From Rhizoclosmatium globosum (lineage: Eukaryota > Chytridiomycota > Chytridiomycetes > Chytridiales > Chytriomycetaceae), in the NCBI GenBank assembly GCA_002104985.1, contig MCGO01000023.1, positions 523,775-587,774 of the forward strand: a stretch of 64,000 nt of DNA, read 5' to 3'. Below, piece by piece: positions 32,926 through 45,780 of this stretch (the first letter of the stretch is position 1; each line of letters starts with the position of its first letter). Below the pieces are notes generated by a model that was not told the origin of the DNA, searched no databases, and saw only the letters and a program-made list of their open reading frames with translations. The position numbers and the translations under genes were made by a program.

Positions 32926-33237
32926 TCAAGAGGGTTTCCAGGATTGGGTTTGCTGCCATAACCGATAGAGAGGTTGTGCTTGCCAAGCCTTTAGGAGCTT
33001 CAAAATAGAGGGAATTTGAACACAGACTAAACCCAACATTTCACTGTCGTTGTAGCGACACTGATAAGACTGTCTGCATGCTACGCATGTCTTTTTGAAC
33101 CGTTCTAGTGGTGGACATCCTTCGTACTGGCAAACTCGTCCTATCGCACTGCAACTGTCCTTTGGACTGGATTTATTCGGATCCAATATGCACTTGTGGT
33201 GACCCGAATGGCATAGCAAACAGGACGTCTTGTGCAT
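32926..33237 (-). CDS. Cys-rich fragment resembling a degenerate zinc cluster
   Basis: The ATG at 33237 reads TSCLLCHSGHHKC, then CSAIGRVCQYEGC and TCVACRQSYQCRY, with the stop at 32926, 103 residues. Spacing C-x2-C-x6-C-x12-C-x6-C is close to a Zn2Cys6 cluster but one Cys is missing, and a second partial CxxC follows. It may be a remnant of a regulator like the one at 34790, or the first exon of a longer gene. The surrounding 32309-32925 holds nothing else I recognise. Confidence 0.35.
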   Translation of the reverse strand: MHKTSCLLCHSGHHKCILDPNKSSPKDSCSAIGRVCQYEGCPPLERFKKTCVACRQSYQCRYNDSEMLGLVCVQIPSILKLLKAWQAQPLYRLWQQTQSWKPS

Positions 33238-33518
33238 GGCACTGCTTCAGATTACGGGCAAATATTCGATGTGAGAAAGAAGGATGGATATATCTTGATT
33301 ATAACTCTACGTTTCATAAATTTTTTAATCATCGTTCATTTCGAATTATGGATCCCACCTGACTGCCACGTCGTTGAAATCTGGATTTGATTTGAATTCG
33401 ATTTACTGGATTTCAAATCCTTCCAGAAGGACAAAACTCACCAAATTCTCATCCAAATTCTTTTGGAAAATCTTGACGTAAGAAAGAAAACGTCCCATCT
33501 CTCACCGGCAAGACGTTT

Positions 33519-34343
33519 ATGATTACGGGAGCTAATTCTGGCCTCGGTTTTGAATCTGCAAAAGTGTTTGCCCAGAAAGGCGCTACAGTCTACCTCCACG
33601 GACGTTCGCTCGACAAGTTGCAATCCGCTATTGATGAAATCCAGAAACTTGCTCCAAATGCGAAGCTGATTCCAGTAACCTCTGACCTTGGCGACCTATC
33701 CTCGGTCAAGGAAATGGTTTCCAACCTCGATATTACCCACTTGGATGTCCTTATGCTCAACGCTGGAATTGGACTTGTCGAATATAAGCTTACAAAGCAA
33801 GGAATCGAAAGTCAGTTCCAAGTAAACCATTTGAGCCACTTTTACCTCGTCCAGCAGTTATGGGATCTGATTGTCAAGTCCAAAACCAGGGTCGTGTCTG
33901 TATCTGCGAAACCGGCCATGGGTTGGGCGTCTTTGAAGTTTGACTTGGACGCTATTAATAAAAAAGCTACATACGTTCCTCAAAACGCTTATGGGGACTC
34001 CAAGCTCGCTAACGTCCATTTTACGCTTGGGCTTGCAAAGAGAGGTATTCATGCTTGTGTTATTGATCCAGGACCGGTTAAAACTGGTATTGAGAATAAG
34101 GCGAATGGTTCTGGGTTCTTTCCCTTCCTTGCCAGAAACGTGTCGTTTCTCATCGCGGTAAAGGTTGAAGTCGGGGTCTTGACGCAAATCTTTGCGTCGG
34201 TTTCAGACAAGGCTGTGGCTGGAACTAGTTGGACCAACACAGACCAATTTTGGGATCTCTCAAAGATCCCGAATTTCAAGGAGCAGGATACAGATGCTTT
34301 ATGGCAGTTTTCAGAAGAGCTTCTCAGATCGAAAGGATTCTAG
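33519..34343 (+). CDS. Short-chain dehydrogenase/reductase
   Basis: The open frame from the ATG at 33519 (MITGANSGLGFESAKVF) has the TGxxxGxG cofactor site. It also has the NAG block (LMLNAGIG), the NHLSHF segment, the catalytic Ser region (VVSVSAKPAMG) and YxxxK (YGDSKLAN). The preceding in-frame residues VPSLTGKTF are typical of the family, so translation probably starts about 20 residues earlier in an upstream exon near 33350-33500 that I could not fix. Cofactor preference is not obvious. Similar proteins reduce retinol-like or other carbonyl substrates (WW-oxidoreductase/retinol dehydrogenase type). It lies next to a Zn2Cys6 regulator on the same strand. Confidence 0.85.
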   Translation: MITGANSGLGFESAKVFAQKGATVYLHGRSLDKLQSAIDEIQKLAPNAKLIPVTSDLGDLSSVKEMVSNLDITHLDVLMLNAGIGLVEYKLTKQGIESQFQVNHLSHFYLVQQLWDLIVKSKTRVVSVSAKPAMGWASLKFDLDAINKKATYVPQNAYGDSKLANVHFTLGLAKRGIHACVIDPGPVKTGIENKANGSGFFPFLARNVSFLIAVKVEVGVLTQIFASVSDKAVAGTSWTNTDQFWDLSKIPNFKEQDTDALWQFSEELLRSKGF

Positions 34344-34789
34344 TTATTTCCTCATCTATGGTTAAAGTATAGTCAAGTTTTGAAATAAACACGAAATGGT
34401 ATTTAGTCAATTGAGAATGAAACATTAGATTGTAGAACTTTGCGCTAAGTCCTCACGTCAACCTTAATCTTAACGCGCTCTGCCGCGTTGTCGATGCCGG
34501 TGATAAGAGTCTTTTCTTTATTCCCATATGGATTAATTTTAAGAAGCCAATAAAAGCCTTGAATGTGTTAGTAACAGTTGTCTTAAGTCAAACCAATTAA
34601 AACTCACTAAATTGTGGTTTATGATCAAGGTCATTGCAAAATGGAAAGGCACCCTGAAAACGATGCACATGGTCTTGAGAAAGTTGTCAATAGAAATGTT
34701 AACTATCTTGGGAAAAAATGAGGGTTGGGTCTATCTAAAAAATTGGCAGACTGAGTTCTTCAAATTGGTGCTAAACGAACAGCAGCCAA
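34344..34789. other. Intergenic, promoter region of the Zn2Cys6 gene
   Basis: No gene recognised. A short ORF at 34612 overlaps the start of the regulator in another frame and is ignored. Confidence 0.5.
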
Positions 34790-36678
34790 ATGAAGTCCCA
34801 TGTCACCCCTTCTCGGGTTAAATCATGCCAAGATTGTCAAAGAAGAAAGAAGGGCTGTACTAAAGAGCCCACTGGATGCTCAGGCTGCCGATCACAGGGA
34901 ATCCAATGTATCTACCTAAACACCCACAACAGCCTGGTTTTCAAAGAGTCCCTACCATCTCAATCATCTCCGAATTGTCCAGTTATGCATTCACCGCCTC
35001 TCAACCAGTCGCTCAGTCACGATCTCCTTCATATAACAACTGGCCCAGCCATCACTCAAATCATACATGCTATGGAAGCCCCGCTCTTGGACACACATCA
35101 CGAGGATTGGTACATTGAAGATCCTGATCTTATGCCGACGATGGAAGACTTTGACTGCGTTCTTGCTTTTGTGAGACACAACTCGCTTGTTTCGACGCTG
35201 AAGTTCTCAATGGATGTTCACGGGTTCATGATGACGTTCTTTACACAACCTGCGCCTTTACGGTAAGACTTTATTTCGGGATCGAGAGTGAGTGTGGGTT
35301 GAGGTTTTGACATTGTGGCAGGCTCGTTATATGTGCTATAGCGTCGTATTTTTCTGGTACAATATCGGATGAGGCTGCGCTCTGTTTCTTCAAACGTGCA
35401 CGGAAGGCAGTAATTCTTGCTGCAGATAAACCTTCATTGGCTACCGTAAAGGCGTACTATTGGATCTTTGTATATTCAAAAGTTATGAAAAAGGGCCATC
35501 TTGGACTTCCATTTTTAATTATGGCTGTGAATATGGTACCTCTGTTGAAATTGGATGTGGATCCAGATGAGCAACCCCACCTTGGACTGAACGAGATAGA
35601 AAAAGAAGAAAGACGCCGAATCACCTGGGGTCTGGGATTCATTTCACATCGTGCGTAATTTAATGATTGTTTAGAATTGGGGTTAATTCCTTGCGTGCAT
35701 TTAGATGAGATGTCTTTGAACCTGCCAGACTGTGGGATTCAAGTATTATTATCCCATCAAGTGAAACCACTTAGAGCAATAGAAGGTGTTTTCGGCAGTA
35801 TCAGCTCCTTTGAGTCACTCTGCGAAGTGCGAAAGTTCATGGTTGCCATCAAGCGCTATTACGCAAATGGACCATCGTCACTTCAAGAAATAATTTCATC
35901 GCCTTCATTAGTGAATATGCAACTTCAAAGTGAACTTCTGCGATCCAAAGTTCCCTCCTATATGTTGCTCCCGCTTGATTCTCCTTCTGATATGGCGTCT
36001 ATACTCTTGAAAGACATTGATCCAACTGACGTGTTTGTTTTGGAGGTGAATTTGGACCATCTTGTGTGCACGACACTTGTTTATCGCTCGCACTTGTACC
36101 TGTCGGGGTTAAAGCGATTTCGCCCGTCTCAGTGCACGTTATCCATGTATGGAACTATTATGTGGGCAATTAAACAGTCTTGTTCTGCACTGGAAAACAC
36201 TGCGCATATTATTAAATTGTTGATAGAGATGCCAAACCATATTCATATACAGGTGATTTTGTATCACACACCTTTTTGGCACATCTTGTACGAAATAATT
36301 ATAACGGCTTGGTTTCTTATTTGTCGGATGGGACAGGAATGGCGAGATGTAGCTCAAGTCAAAGTCAATCTTATACTTGACATCGCCGAGCTGTTGACCG
36401 GCTTTGTTCTGAAATTAATGGCTGAGAGAGACATTTCTGAGCCAGTTGGACCCGTGATGGAAGCAATGCTTCGGGAAATCCGAAACTCAATTAATGATTA
36501 CAACAATGAAGTCGGAGCCGGAACTGTGAATTGTATGGATCTAAACAAAACGGATTTTAGTCAAGGAGAATATCAAGCATACTTGGGACTGTTGGGTTTG
36601 GAATTAGCTGATGGTACTCGCTGGCATAGCAAAATAGACGACGATTGGAGGGAATTTTGGAATGAAGTAATGCAGTAG
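34790..36678 (+). CDS. Zn2Cys6 fungal transcription factor
   Basis: The ATG at 34790 opens MKSHVTPSRVKSCQDCQRR; the binuclear cluster has exact spacing C-x2-C-x6-C-x5-C-x2-C-x6-C (CQDCQRRKKGC then CSGCRSQGIQC). After an intron at about 35263-35322 comes the middle homology region (LVICAIASYFSG, ACHFF-like CFFKRARKAV, EIEKEERRRITWGLGF), then a second intron near 35652-35674 and a long exon with amphipathic helices to the stop at 36678. About 590 residues. The fungal-specific TF domain is inferred from position and composition. A regulated neighbour could be the SDR gene 450 bases upstream, which is on the same strand. Confidence 0.88.
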
Positions 36679-36919
36679 TTAGGGGTTTAAATTAAGATCC
36701 TCTTCCAAGTAAATATAAACGTAACATACCATGATTATTGAGCTCTTTACATTTTCTTTACCATTAAAAGGTGGTCAACCGCCTGATACACCATCTTCGT
36801 GGCCAGACAGAAAATTTCCACCTCTCCTTGATGTGATGGATGTAAGACCTATCACTTCTGTTAAATAGTAAGAATTTTATTCAGATAGAGTCGAGAGGAA
36901 AAGAAAAAAGAAAGAAAAA

Positions 36920-38059
36920 TTAAGTTTCTTCCCATGCGATAGATTTTCGGATCAAGTCTTTAGTGGTTGGAAGAATGTCAGTCAATTCAGACCAAGCGTG
37001 TCCGCTGAGGGCTCTCAAATTCTTGACTGATTTAAGCCTATATTTATGCAACAAGGCCACTTTTGCAAATTTGATATGAGTGCCCAAACCTATCACTTTT
37101 TAACTTACCATCACAGCGCATCTCGTCGTCAGACCAATCATTGTTAGTTGCTATGGCTCTCATGAGCACTTCAACAGATGTTGAGTTAAGAATTTTTCGT
37201 CCCTCTCTTGCCCTTATGAATGTCAGAATTTGTTCTTCGTTGACTATACCATCAACTGGAGCATCAGAAACACTTGGAGCAACTATATCACCAACCGCAG
37301 GATGGTTCTGCGCATTATGGTCCACAATGTGACTATCCACAAAAGATTCTTTGGAAGCAGTTACATCCTTGGATGCTACCACACTTGCTCGTGATTTTGG
37401 TTGAGGATAAAAATCCAAAGTATCCTTGGATTCCATTGTGTGTCGTTCCGAAAGACGAAGAGCTCCCTTTTGATCGCCGTGGAAGTCCGATGTATAGTAT
37501 TCACGCAAAGGAGTTGGCGGACTTTGAACGTTGGAATCTAAATCAAGAAGTTTCTGTGAAGTAGTGATGTTAGTCGACGGTGACAGTGTGGAGTGAGTTA
37601 CATACAATGGCATCTTGGTCAATATCCTCTGAAATTGATGAAGCCAATGGAAGTGGTGTAATTTTTGTTTGGGTGGTCTGGGATGAAACTGGTTGGTTGG
37701 GCAACTTTAACAGGATTTAGAGCTGGAGCTGGATCAACTGGCACAGGGATTGTTTCTAATGGAAGTAATACGGTATTTTTGAGTGCCGATTTGAGTGTGG
37801 TTTCCTTATTCGGAGCAATCGAGTTTGACTGAGCCTTTGGGAGAGGTTGTTCTTCGGCAGATATCTTTGGTTCAGCAGCCTTGATTAGTGGGCTGATTTG
37901 CACTGGTTTTGTTGGCAACGCTGACTGGACCATTGTGGCCTCTCTTGATGGTTCCACTTCTTCAAGTTCGTTCTCCTCATCATCTTCGTCCTCATCATCG
38001 TGGCCACCATAGCCAGCAAGTCTCATTGACGTCCCACCCCTTCCTCCGTATGAAAACAT
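36920..38059 (-). CDS. Disordered acidic protein with C-terminal helical segment
   Basis: The ATG at 38059 (MFSYGGRGGTSMRLAGYGG) leads into an acidic block (DDEDEDDEENELEEVEP) and a Pro/Ala/Ser-rich stretch. After an intron at about 37560-37613 the exon to about 37110 reads KLLDLDSNVQSPPTP and NEEQILTFIRAREGRKIL, then AIATNNDWSDDEMRCD. A last exon gives LKSVKNLRALSGHAWSELTD and ends AWEET at 36920. To enter the intron in the right frame (SISEDIDQDAI before GTATGT) one base must be lost between 37640 and 37700, possibly in the A3 run at 37686-37688. Family not recognised. Confidence 0.5.
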
Positions 38060-38656
38060 ATTTGGGTTGGATTTTCACGATCTCCAGTTTCTTTGTTTAC
38101 AACTTCCCTTTGTCCAGCTTATTAATCCAACTCATTTAAACTCAATCAAATCTGAAAACACATTCCTTTCGAGAAGAATTTTGGGTGAAACTTTTGTGGT
38201 TAGTGAGGTGTGGAAGAGGTGCTTTCAATTGTGAGGGAATCAGCAGCGATTTTCGAAGACTGAGGAGAAACAGTGTTGAATATGCTCGCAATTTATGTGA
38301 CAATATTAAAAAATGCGTTCACTACCTTAACCCATCAAATTAGTTTAATTTTTTCCAGAAGAACCAGGAGGAAGATTAACAGGAAGATTAAAACCTCATG
38401 CACGAGAAAATTCACTTGACACGATAAAAACCAATTTCAAAGCCCTTGTTAACGATAATACACATAATAAGTACTAAGTCAATACAACAGAACACCGGCC
38501 TCTCACTGCTCGTAACTCGGCTTTAAACTCAAATGTGCATTGATGATAGGTAAGCGTCCTACAAACGAGTGTAGACAGTTTATGGAAAAAATATTTTCAG
38601 TCCTTTTCAAAAAATATCATGACAATATTTTTCAGTTTATTTTAGGGTATGTGAGG
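38060..38656. other. Intergenic, no gene recognised
   Basis: AT-rich spacer of 600 bases between the disordered-protein start and the protease 3' end. No structure or repeat seen. Confidence 0.5.
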
Positions 38657-40280
38657 CTACATTAAAAGAAAAATGGCAGGAAGCCATAGGAATAGTCCAA
38701 TAACGATTCGTTTACTTGAGCTTGCTTTTGTTTGGGCAGTTTCCATTGCTGCTGAATTCCCAGATTGTCCCAACGGATTTGATGTGGTTTGAATTGATCC
38801 TAAAGATTGTGTAGAACTGCTCGTTGAACTACTAGAAACTCGAGTATGGGTAGTAAGTTTCCCATCAACAGCAAGAGCTAACCCAACGCGCTTATTCTCC
38901 AAATCGTAAACAGAATAATACTTTTGCAAAAACACGTCCCCGAGAACCCAGAGGACTGGTGAGTTTGGTTGAGCGTTGTATTCTTGGATTCCTATGAGAC
39001 AAGCAAGCTTAATATTTTGATTATGTTGACATGAACAACACAAACCCAAGAAACACGTTTTATCAGATCCATCCAAAGCAAACATGTACTCCTTTGCGCT
39101 CAACGAAAACTCAACGCCGGATAAATTAAGTACGATCGGTGGTAACTTCAATGTATCTACACAACGCCCATCATACCACTTCTTATCAGCGTTATACGAG
39201 AGCACACCGTTAAATTGCGTAACTAATTGCATGAGTGTAGCAGAATCCATCTGAATCAATGTTGTCCCTGTATCCAAAAGGGCGAGAGTTCCTTGCCGTG
39301 CGGGAATCGTGTTTCCGTTTACAGAGAGGGATGTAGCTGGGAACGAGTAAAAGTATGAGGTTGAAACTGAGTAGTCTTCGTTTGCGATTGGGATTGGACT
39401 TATGGGAAAGTATTGGAGGGGTGGGATGTATAGGGATGGGTCTGGATCGCCGAGGATTAGGCGGCCTCCAAGAGGATCAATTGGGGATTCGGAAGTAGTT
39501 TCCGATGATTGGTTTAACCAAACTGAGAACATATTTTTTGAAAGTAGGGTTTGTTGTGCGAGAAAGAAAGGCAAAGTGGAATGGTGTTTTGTGGTGTCAA
39601 GTCCGTCTTGGAAAGCGAGACCGAGAATTCCGTCTCCGAATCCGTTCATGTTTGAACTTGTTATTTTATCTTCTTTTGTTGTGAGTAGAAACGGGATTGA
39701 TTTGAGTGTTGATGGGCCAAGTGAAATTGATTCTGTTGCTGGTGTGCCTTCAATGGCTCCGACTGCGTATGCCACCTTTTGCGTGGATGCGTTTTGTGCT
39801 TGGAAAAAGGTGGAAGAAAGGCGGGGATTGAATGGTGGATTGAGGGACTTGCATTGGCAGGCTGAGTTTGACGTTGCTGGTGTGTCACATATTGAGCATT
39901 GAGTTGATGGAACCCACTATACTAAATTAGTAATAGATCGTAATAGGAAAGAAAGAAAAGCGTACCAGCAACGATGAACCAGTGTCAACCAAAACAGAAA
40001 ACTGTTGCGCCGGAGTTCCAATTGCGATTGGCACAAAGAACGCACCGCCATTTGTGTTTATTGGAACTTGAATGCTTGGATCTCGCTTGTGCTTGGTCTG
40101 AAAGTACTTGTTCAAGTTGGCAGTGTCCCGGCTCAAATCAATTGGAACATGTCGTTGCGATATTGGCACTGTTCTGTGTGTTGCTTGTGGTTAAGCACAA
40201 GTAATGTATGACAACGTTGCTTACATTCTCTCACTGGCAACAAGACTGCCAACACAAAAACAGATCCAGACGAGTTGCAT
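38657..40280 (-). CDS. Secreted or GPI-anchored aspartic protease (A1)
   Basis: The first exon at 40280 encodes a signal peptide (MQLVWICFCVGSLVASER). After an intron it continues PISQRHVPIDLSRDTANL, then FVPIAIGTPAQQFSVLVDTGSSLL with the first active site. After the next intron come WVPSTQCSICDTPATSNS, GFGDGILGLAFQDGLD, SPIPIANEDYSVSTSYFYS, ALLDTGTTLIQM (second active site) and, after another intron (about 39000-39050), VLGDVFLQKYYSVYDLENKRVGLALA. The Ser/Thr-rich tail and C-terminal hydrophobic segment (IVIGLFLWLPAIFLLM) suggest a GPI anchor like yapsins. The frame is intact. It is the functional paralog of the broken copy at 29570. Confidence 0.9.
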
Positions 40281-40444
40281 ATCTGAGAAAGTTCAAAGTC
40301 AAAAGGTTCGATACTCGGACTTGAGCAACCTCTCATTCCATTTATTTAACACACACACAACAAACTAAATAACATACATGTCCATCTTTCATTCTCAAGT
40401 AATCACAAAACACGACGAGGCTCTTTCTTCTTTTTTTTTGTCTT

Positions 40445-42117
<1,673 letters not shown>

Positions 42118-42239
42118 TGCTTGGTTGCTTGGGGGTTCGTTTGTGATTTCGTTTCGATCACATCAATATTCATTTCAGCAGGAGTCTTTATTCAGATAAT
42201 ATCAAAGAAATAAGTAATGAGGTTCATGCAAGAGGGATT

Positions 42240-43148
42240 TTAGTTGGAACGGATGGCTGGAGCTGGAGCTTCAACCTGACCTCCTCGAGCAGCAGTGGCA
42301 TTTCGCTTTTCCAAGTCAATTTCAGCGGCAGTTGGAATGTGATTCAAGACGCGACCAGGATGAATTACGTTCACGCAAGTAACAGCGAATGCCATCAGCA
42401 AAAAGTCAAAGCCGTACAAGTACAACTCGTTCTTGCCCAAAGCTGAAGAATATCCAACGATAAACTCAATCAGACGGAAAATGGAACGGATAAACACGGC
42501 AATGGAACTGATGACAAGAGTATTGAAGATATGCTTCCACTTTGAGTTCAATGGAACAACGTGTTGCTTCACTTCCAAATCCTGTGCACGCTTGTAAAAT
42601 AGACCCGCGATTCCAAGGTAGCATGAGAACGAAACCAGTTGCAACGCAATACCTCCAACCATAATATTCGATCCAAAACGCATAGTCTTCTCATCCGCGT
42701 TCTGTTGAGACGCAATGCCTGCACCTCCCACTTGAATAAACAGCGTCAACACCTCAACAACCACAAACACAGCACCAGACTTCTTGAACGGCGCCACAGA
42801 CGGATGCGAAGCATGCATAATCTTCTCAAGAAGCGTATACAAACTAGTCGTAATCAAGATGGGTGCAATAATAATCGCAATATACTGCACAACGAATTTC
42901 GTGGCGTCAAAGGGGTCTTGGATGGACAGGTACCTGTACGACCACCCGACGAGTTCCATGATGCAACCGAGGATCATGGGGATCATGTACTTTGTCTTGT
43001 GTCGGATTCCTTGGAATATGTGTCCGATTGTGAGGAGGGCGTAGACTGCGGCGGAGATTGCTGCGAGGTAGAGGCGGGGCTTTTCAAAGAAGGGGGACAT
43101 GTCGTAGTTCCATTCTCCGTTGGGTAGTTTTTGGAAGGATGCGTCCAT
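42240..43148 (-). CDS. RTA1-family seven-TM protein, copy 1 (intact)
   Basis: Single exon, 302 residues, from the ATG at 43148 (MDASFQKLPNGEWNYDMSPFF). It has seven hydrophobic segments and RTA1-domain blocks: YMIPMILGCIMELVGWSYRYLS, FVVQYIAIIIAPILITTSLYTLLE, FVVVEVLTLFIQVGGAGIAS, SIFRLIEFIVGYSS and the final AFAVTCVNVIHPGRVL. RTA1-like proteins include Rsb1 (sphingoid base release) and Rta1 (aminocholesterol resistance) at the plasma membrane. Substrate cannot be told from sequence. First of three tandem copies. Confidence 0.93.
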   Translation of the reverse strand: MDASFQKLPNGEWNYDMSPFFEKPRLYLAAISAAVYALLTIGHIFQGIRHKTKYMIPMILGCIMELVGWSYRYLSIQDPFDATKFVVQYIAIIIAPILITTSLYTLLEKIMHASHPSVAPFKKSGAVFVVVEVLTLFIQVGGAGIASQQNADEKTMRFGSNIMVGGIALQLVSFSCYLGIAGLFYKRAQDLEVKQHVVPLNSKWKHIFNTLVISSIAVFIRSIFRLIEFIVGYSSALGKNELYLYGFDFLLMAFAVTCVNVIHPGRVLNHIPTAAEIDLEKRNATAARGGQVEAPAPAIRSN

Positions 43149-43404
43149 TCTTTGTTGTTTGTTGTTTTTTACTTGTTTGTTGGGAAGAGGCGTTTTTTGG
43201 GGGGAAGGGATGGAGAAGCGGATGTGTGCCTTTTAATGTGTGGAGGTTGGTGTGGGTGCTTACTTGGTAAGCGGTTATTATAAAGTGGAAGCGTTGAACT
43301 TTAAGCAATAAATTTGAGTGGGTGTCGAACTCAAGCAATTTTTGAGTATCTCTTTCAAAAGCAAGCGTTTTATTCAAAAGAGACAAAGAAAGAAGACAAG
43401 AAAT

Positions 43405-44274
43405 TTAAAGAAATTCTTGTGGGTTACTCAAATGCGCTGGTTTGCCCATCTCAATTTCAGTGCCGGTATGTTTCAAAGCTGCGCCAGGATGCACCACGAT
43501 GAGACATACACACGCAAACGACATCATCAAGAAATCAAATCCATACAAATGCAACTCGTTCCTAGCCAATTCACTTGAATATCCGACATTGAGCTCTACC
43601 ATTCTGAAAATGGAACGAATAAGGACCGCGAATGACGAAAGAATCAAAACTGAATAAACCTGTTTCCATCTTGGATTCAACGGAGACACATGTTCCGTGC
43701 GTTCGAGTTTCTTGGCACGGTAGTGGAACAGGAACGCGATTCCGAGGTAACATGTGAATGAGGCTAATTGGAGACCGATTCCGGCAAAGTAAGAGGTTTG
43801 TTCCCAGTTTTATTTGGTCTTCTGTCGCGCTTCGTGGGGATACCACGACGGCTCCGATTACTTGGATGAGGAGGGTGAGGATTTCGACGATAAAAAAGAC
43901 GCGCCCGGATTTCTTGAGAGGCGCGAGGGTAGGATGTGAGGCATGCATTATCTTCTCGAGGAGTGTATAGGGAAGTTGTTATGAAGATTGGAGCGATAAC
44001 GACGGATACGTAGAATACAATAAACTTGGTTTCTTCAAAGGGGTCTTGGATTGATAGGTATCGTGACGTGTATCCGGTTAATTCCATGAGGCTGCCGATT
44101 ATCATTGGGATCATGTATTTTTCTTGTGGCGAATGGCGAGGGTTATGTGGAGGAGGGAGAGGAGTAGAAAAGGCTGCTGCGATTATGGAAAGGTACTGGC
44201 GTGGTGTTTCAAAAAAAAGGGGAGGCGGCGTAGTTCCAATCTCCATTCGGAAGTTTTTGAGGAAGGGTTTCCAT
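43405..44274 (-). pseudogene. RTA1-family protein, copy 2 (several frameshifts)
   Basis: Homologous to copies 1 and 3 throughout (QKLPNGDWNYAASPFF, YMIPMIIGSLMELTGYTSRYLS, HASHPTLAPLKKSGRVFFIV, GIGLQLASFTCYLGIA, SIFRMVELNVGYSSELARNEL). The blocks lie in different frames. Breaks are at an A8 run (44211-44218 on +), in the first loop, at an A run before KYMIPM, before KIMHASH and near LGTNLLL. At least five indels make this copy a pseudogene unless the sequence is poor here. Substitutions relative to copy 1 are mostly conservative, so loss would be recent. Confidence 0.8.
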
Positions 44275-44539
44275 TTTCTTTGGTTTTTCGAGGCTACAAT
44301 ATTTGCTTTGAAGGAGAGATGGAAGTCTGCTCCTTTTTATAGTGGAACCTTTGAATTGAATGGGTTTGAAAACAGACCCACGTTTCTTCGCATTAAAAAA
44401 CGAACTTTTTTTAACGGCGGTAGTCAGTTGAACTTGTGTCTCCCACGAATTTTGAGTGTTTCAGTCCAAACATGAAAAGAAATTCAGTGATATCATAATA
44501 TATTTGTAAAGAAATGCAATCTAAGTACAAAAATGAATT

Positions 44540-45435
44540 TTACGCGCGGTAAACGTTGTCATGATGGTGTCTTCGCGGGCGATACTCATCCTTCTGTTCC
44601 AACTGAAACTGCTGTGGCTGTACAGCAACATTCAACACACGTCCAGGGTGAATCACAAGCACAACCGACACCGCAAACGCCATCAAGAAAAAGTCAAACC
44701 CGTACATGTACAATTCATTACGTGCCAGTTCACTCGAGTACCCAACGACGAACTCAATCATACGGAAAATGGAACGGATGAATACGGCAATGGAACTCAT
44801 GATTAAGGCTGAGAAGATGTGTTTCCATTTCGGGTTCAATGGTGCTTCTTGGTTGACTGATTCCATGTGGCTTGCGCGTTTGTAAAAGAGGGCTGCGATT
44901 CCGAGGTAGCAGAGGAAAGAGACGAGTTGGAGACCTACACCGCCGACCATGATGTTGGATCCGAAACGTTGTGTCTTTTCGTCTGCGTTCTGTTGGGATG
45001 CGATTCCGGCTCCACCGACTTGGATAAAGAGGGTGAGAACTTCAACGGTTACAAAGACTGCGCCGGACTTTTTGAATGGGATGATGGATGGATGCGAGGC
45101 GTGCATGATCTTTTCGAGGAGCGTGTAGAGAGACGTTGTGATTAGGATCGGGGCGATGATGATTGCAATGTATTGGACGACGAATTTCCCTGGCTCGAAT
45201 GGGTCTTGGATGGAGAGGTAGCGGTATGCGTATCCGACGAGTTCCATTATGCAGCCGATTACCATTGGGATCATGTATTTTGTCTTGTGCTTGATTCCGA
45301 GCCAGATGTGGCCGATGGAGAGGATCAGGAAAATGGCAGAGCAGGCTGAGGCGAAATGGAGGCGTGGTTTTTCGAAGAAGGGGGAGTAGGCGTAGTTCCA
45401 TTCGCCGTTGGGAGCTTTTGAAGGGATGCGTCCAT
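44540..45435 (-). CDS. RTA1-family seven-TM protein, copy 3 (one early frameshift)
   Basis: From the expected ATG at 45435 (MDASLQKL) the frame breaks after eight codons at a C3 run (GGG 45410-45412 on +). One more C would give LPNGEWNYAYSPFFEKPRL and join the long frame that runs to 44540 (MIPMVIGCIMELVGYAYRYLS, HASHPSIIPFKKSGAVF, SIFRMIEFVVGYSSELA, HPGRVLNVAVQPQQF). Otherwise intact, so a sequencing error is the simplest explanation. If translated from an internal ATG (45274) it would lack TM1. Confidence 0.82.
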
Positions 45436-45780
45436 GTTGTGTGTGATTTAAGGGGTGTTTTGAGCTTTCAAGGAGGATATTGGGTACGACGGTCTGTCCT
45501 TTTATCGGATTTGCATCGTTGGTAAGTGGAAATTATGAAACGGGCCCAATTTGTGGGGTCGAACTTCATTTTAGGGCACTTAATTTGGGGAGTTGAATTT
45601 CATTCGATTGTCCGTTCAATTTTCTCCACGCATAATGCTGTAAGGGTAAGGTTCTATTTTCAAAACTCATGGTGGCGCCGTCGAGCACTCAGTTTCCTTT
45701 CATCTTCAAATCGAAATGAGACAAATGATCCAGATATGAGCATCTATTCATCTATAAACATGATCAAATTAAAGTACACA

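Noticed and set aside
42639..43127. 162-codon plus ORF opposite RTA1 copy 1
   Set aside because: His/Asn/Arg-rich shadow of hydrophobic minus-strand codons.
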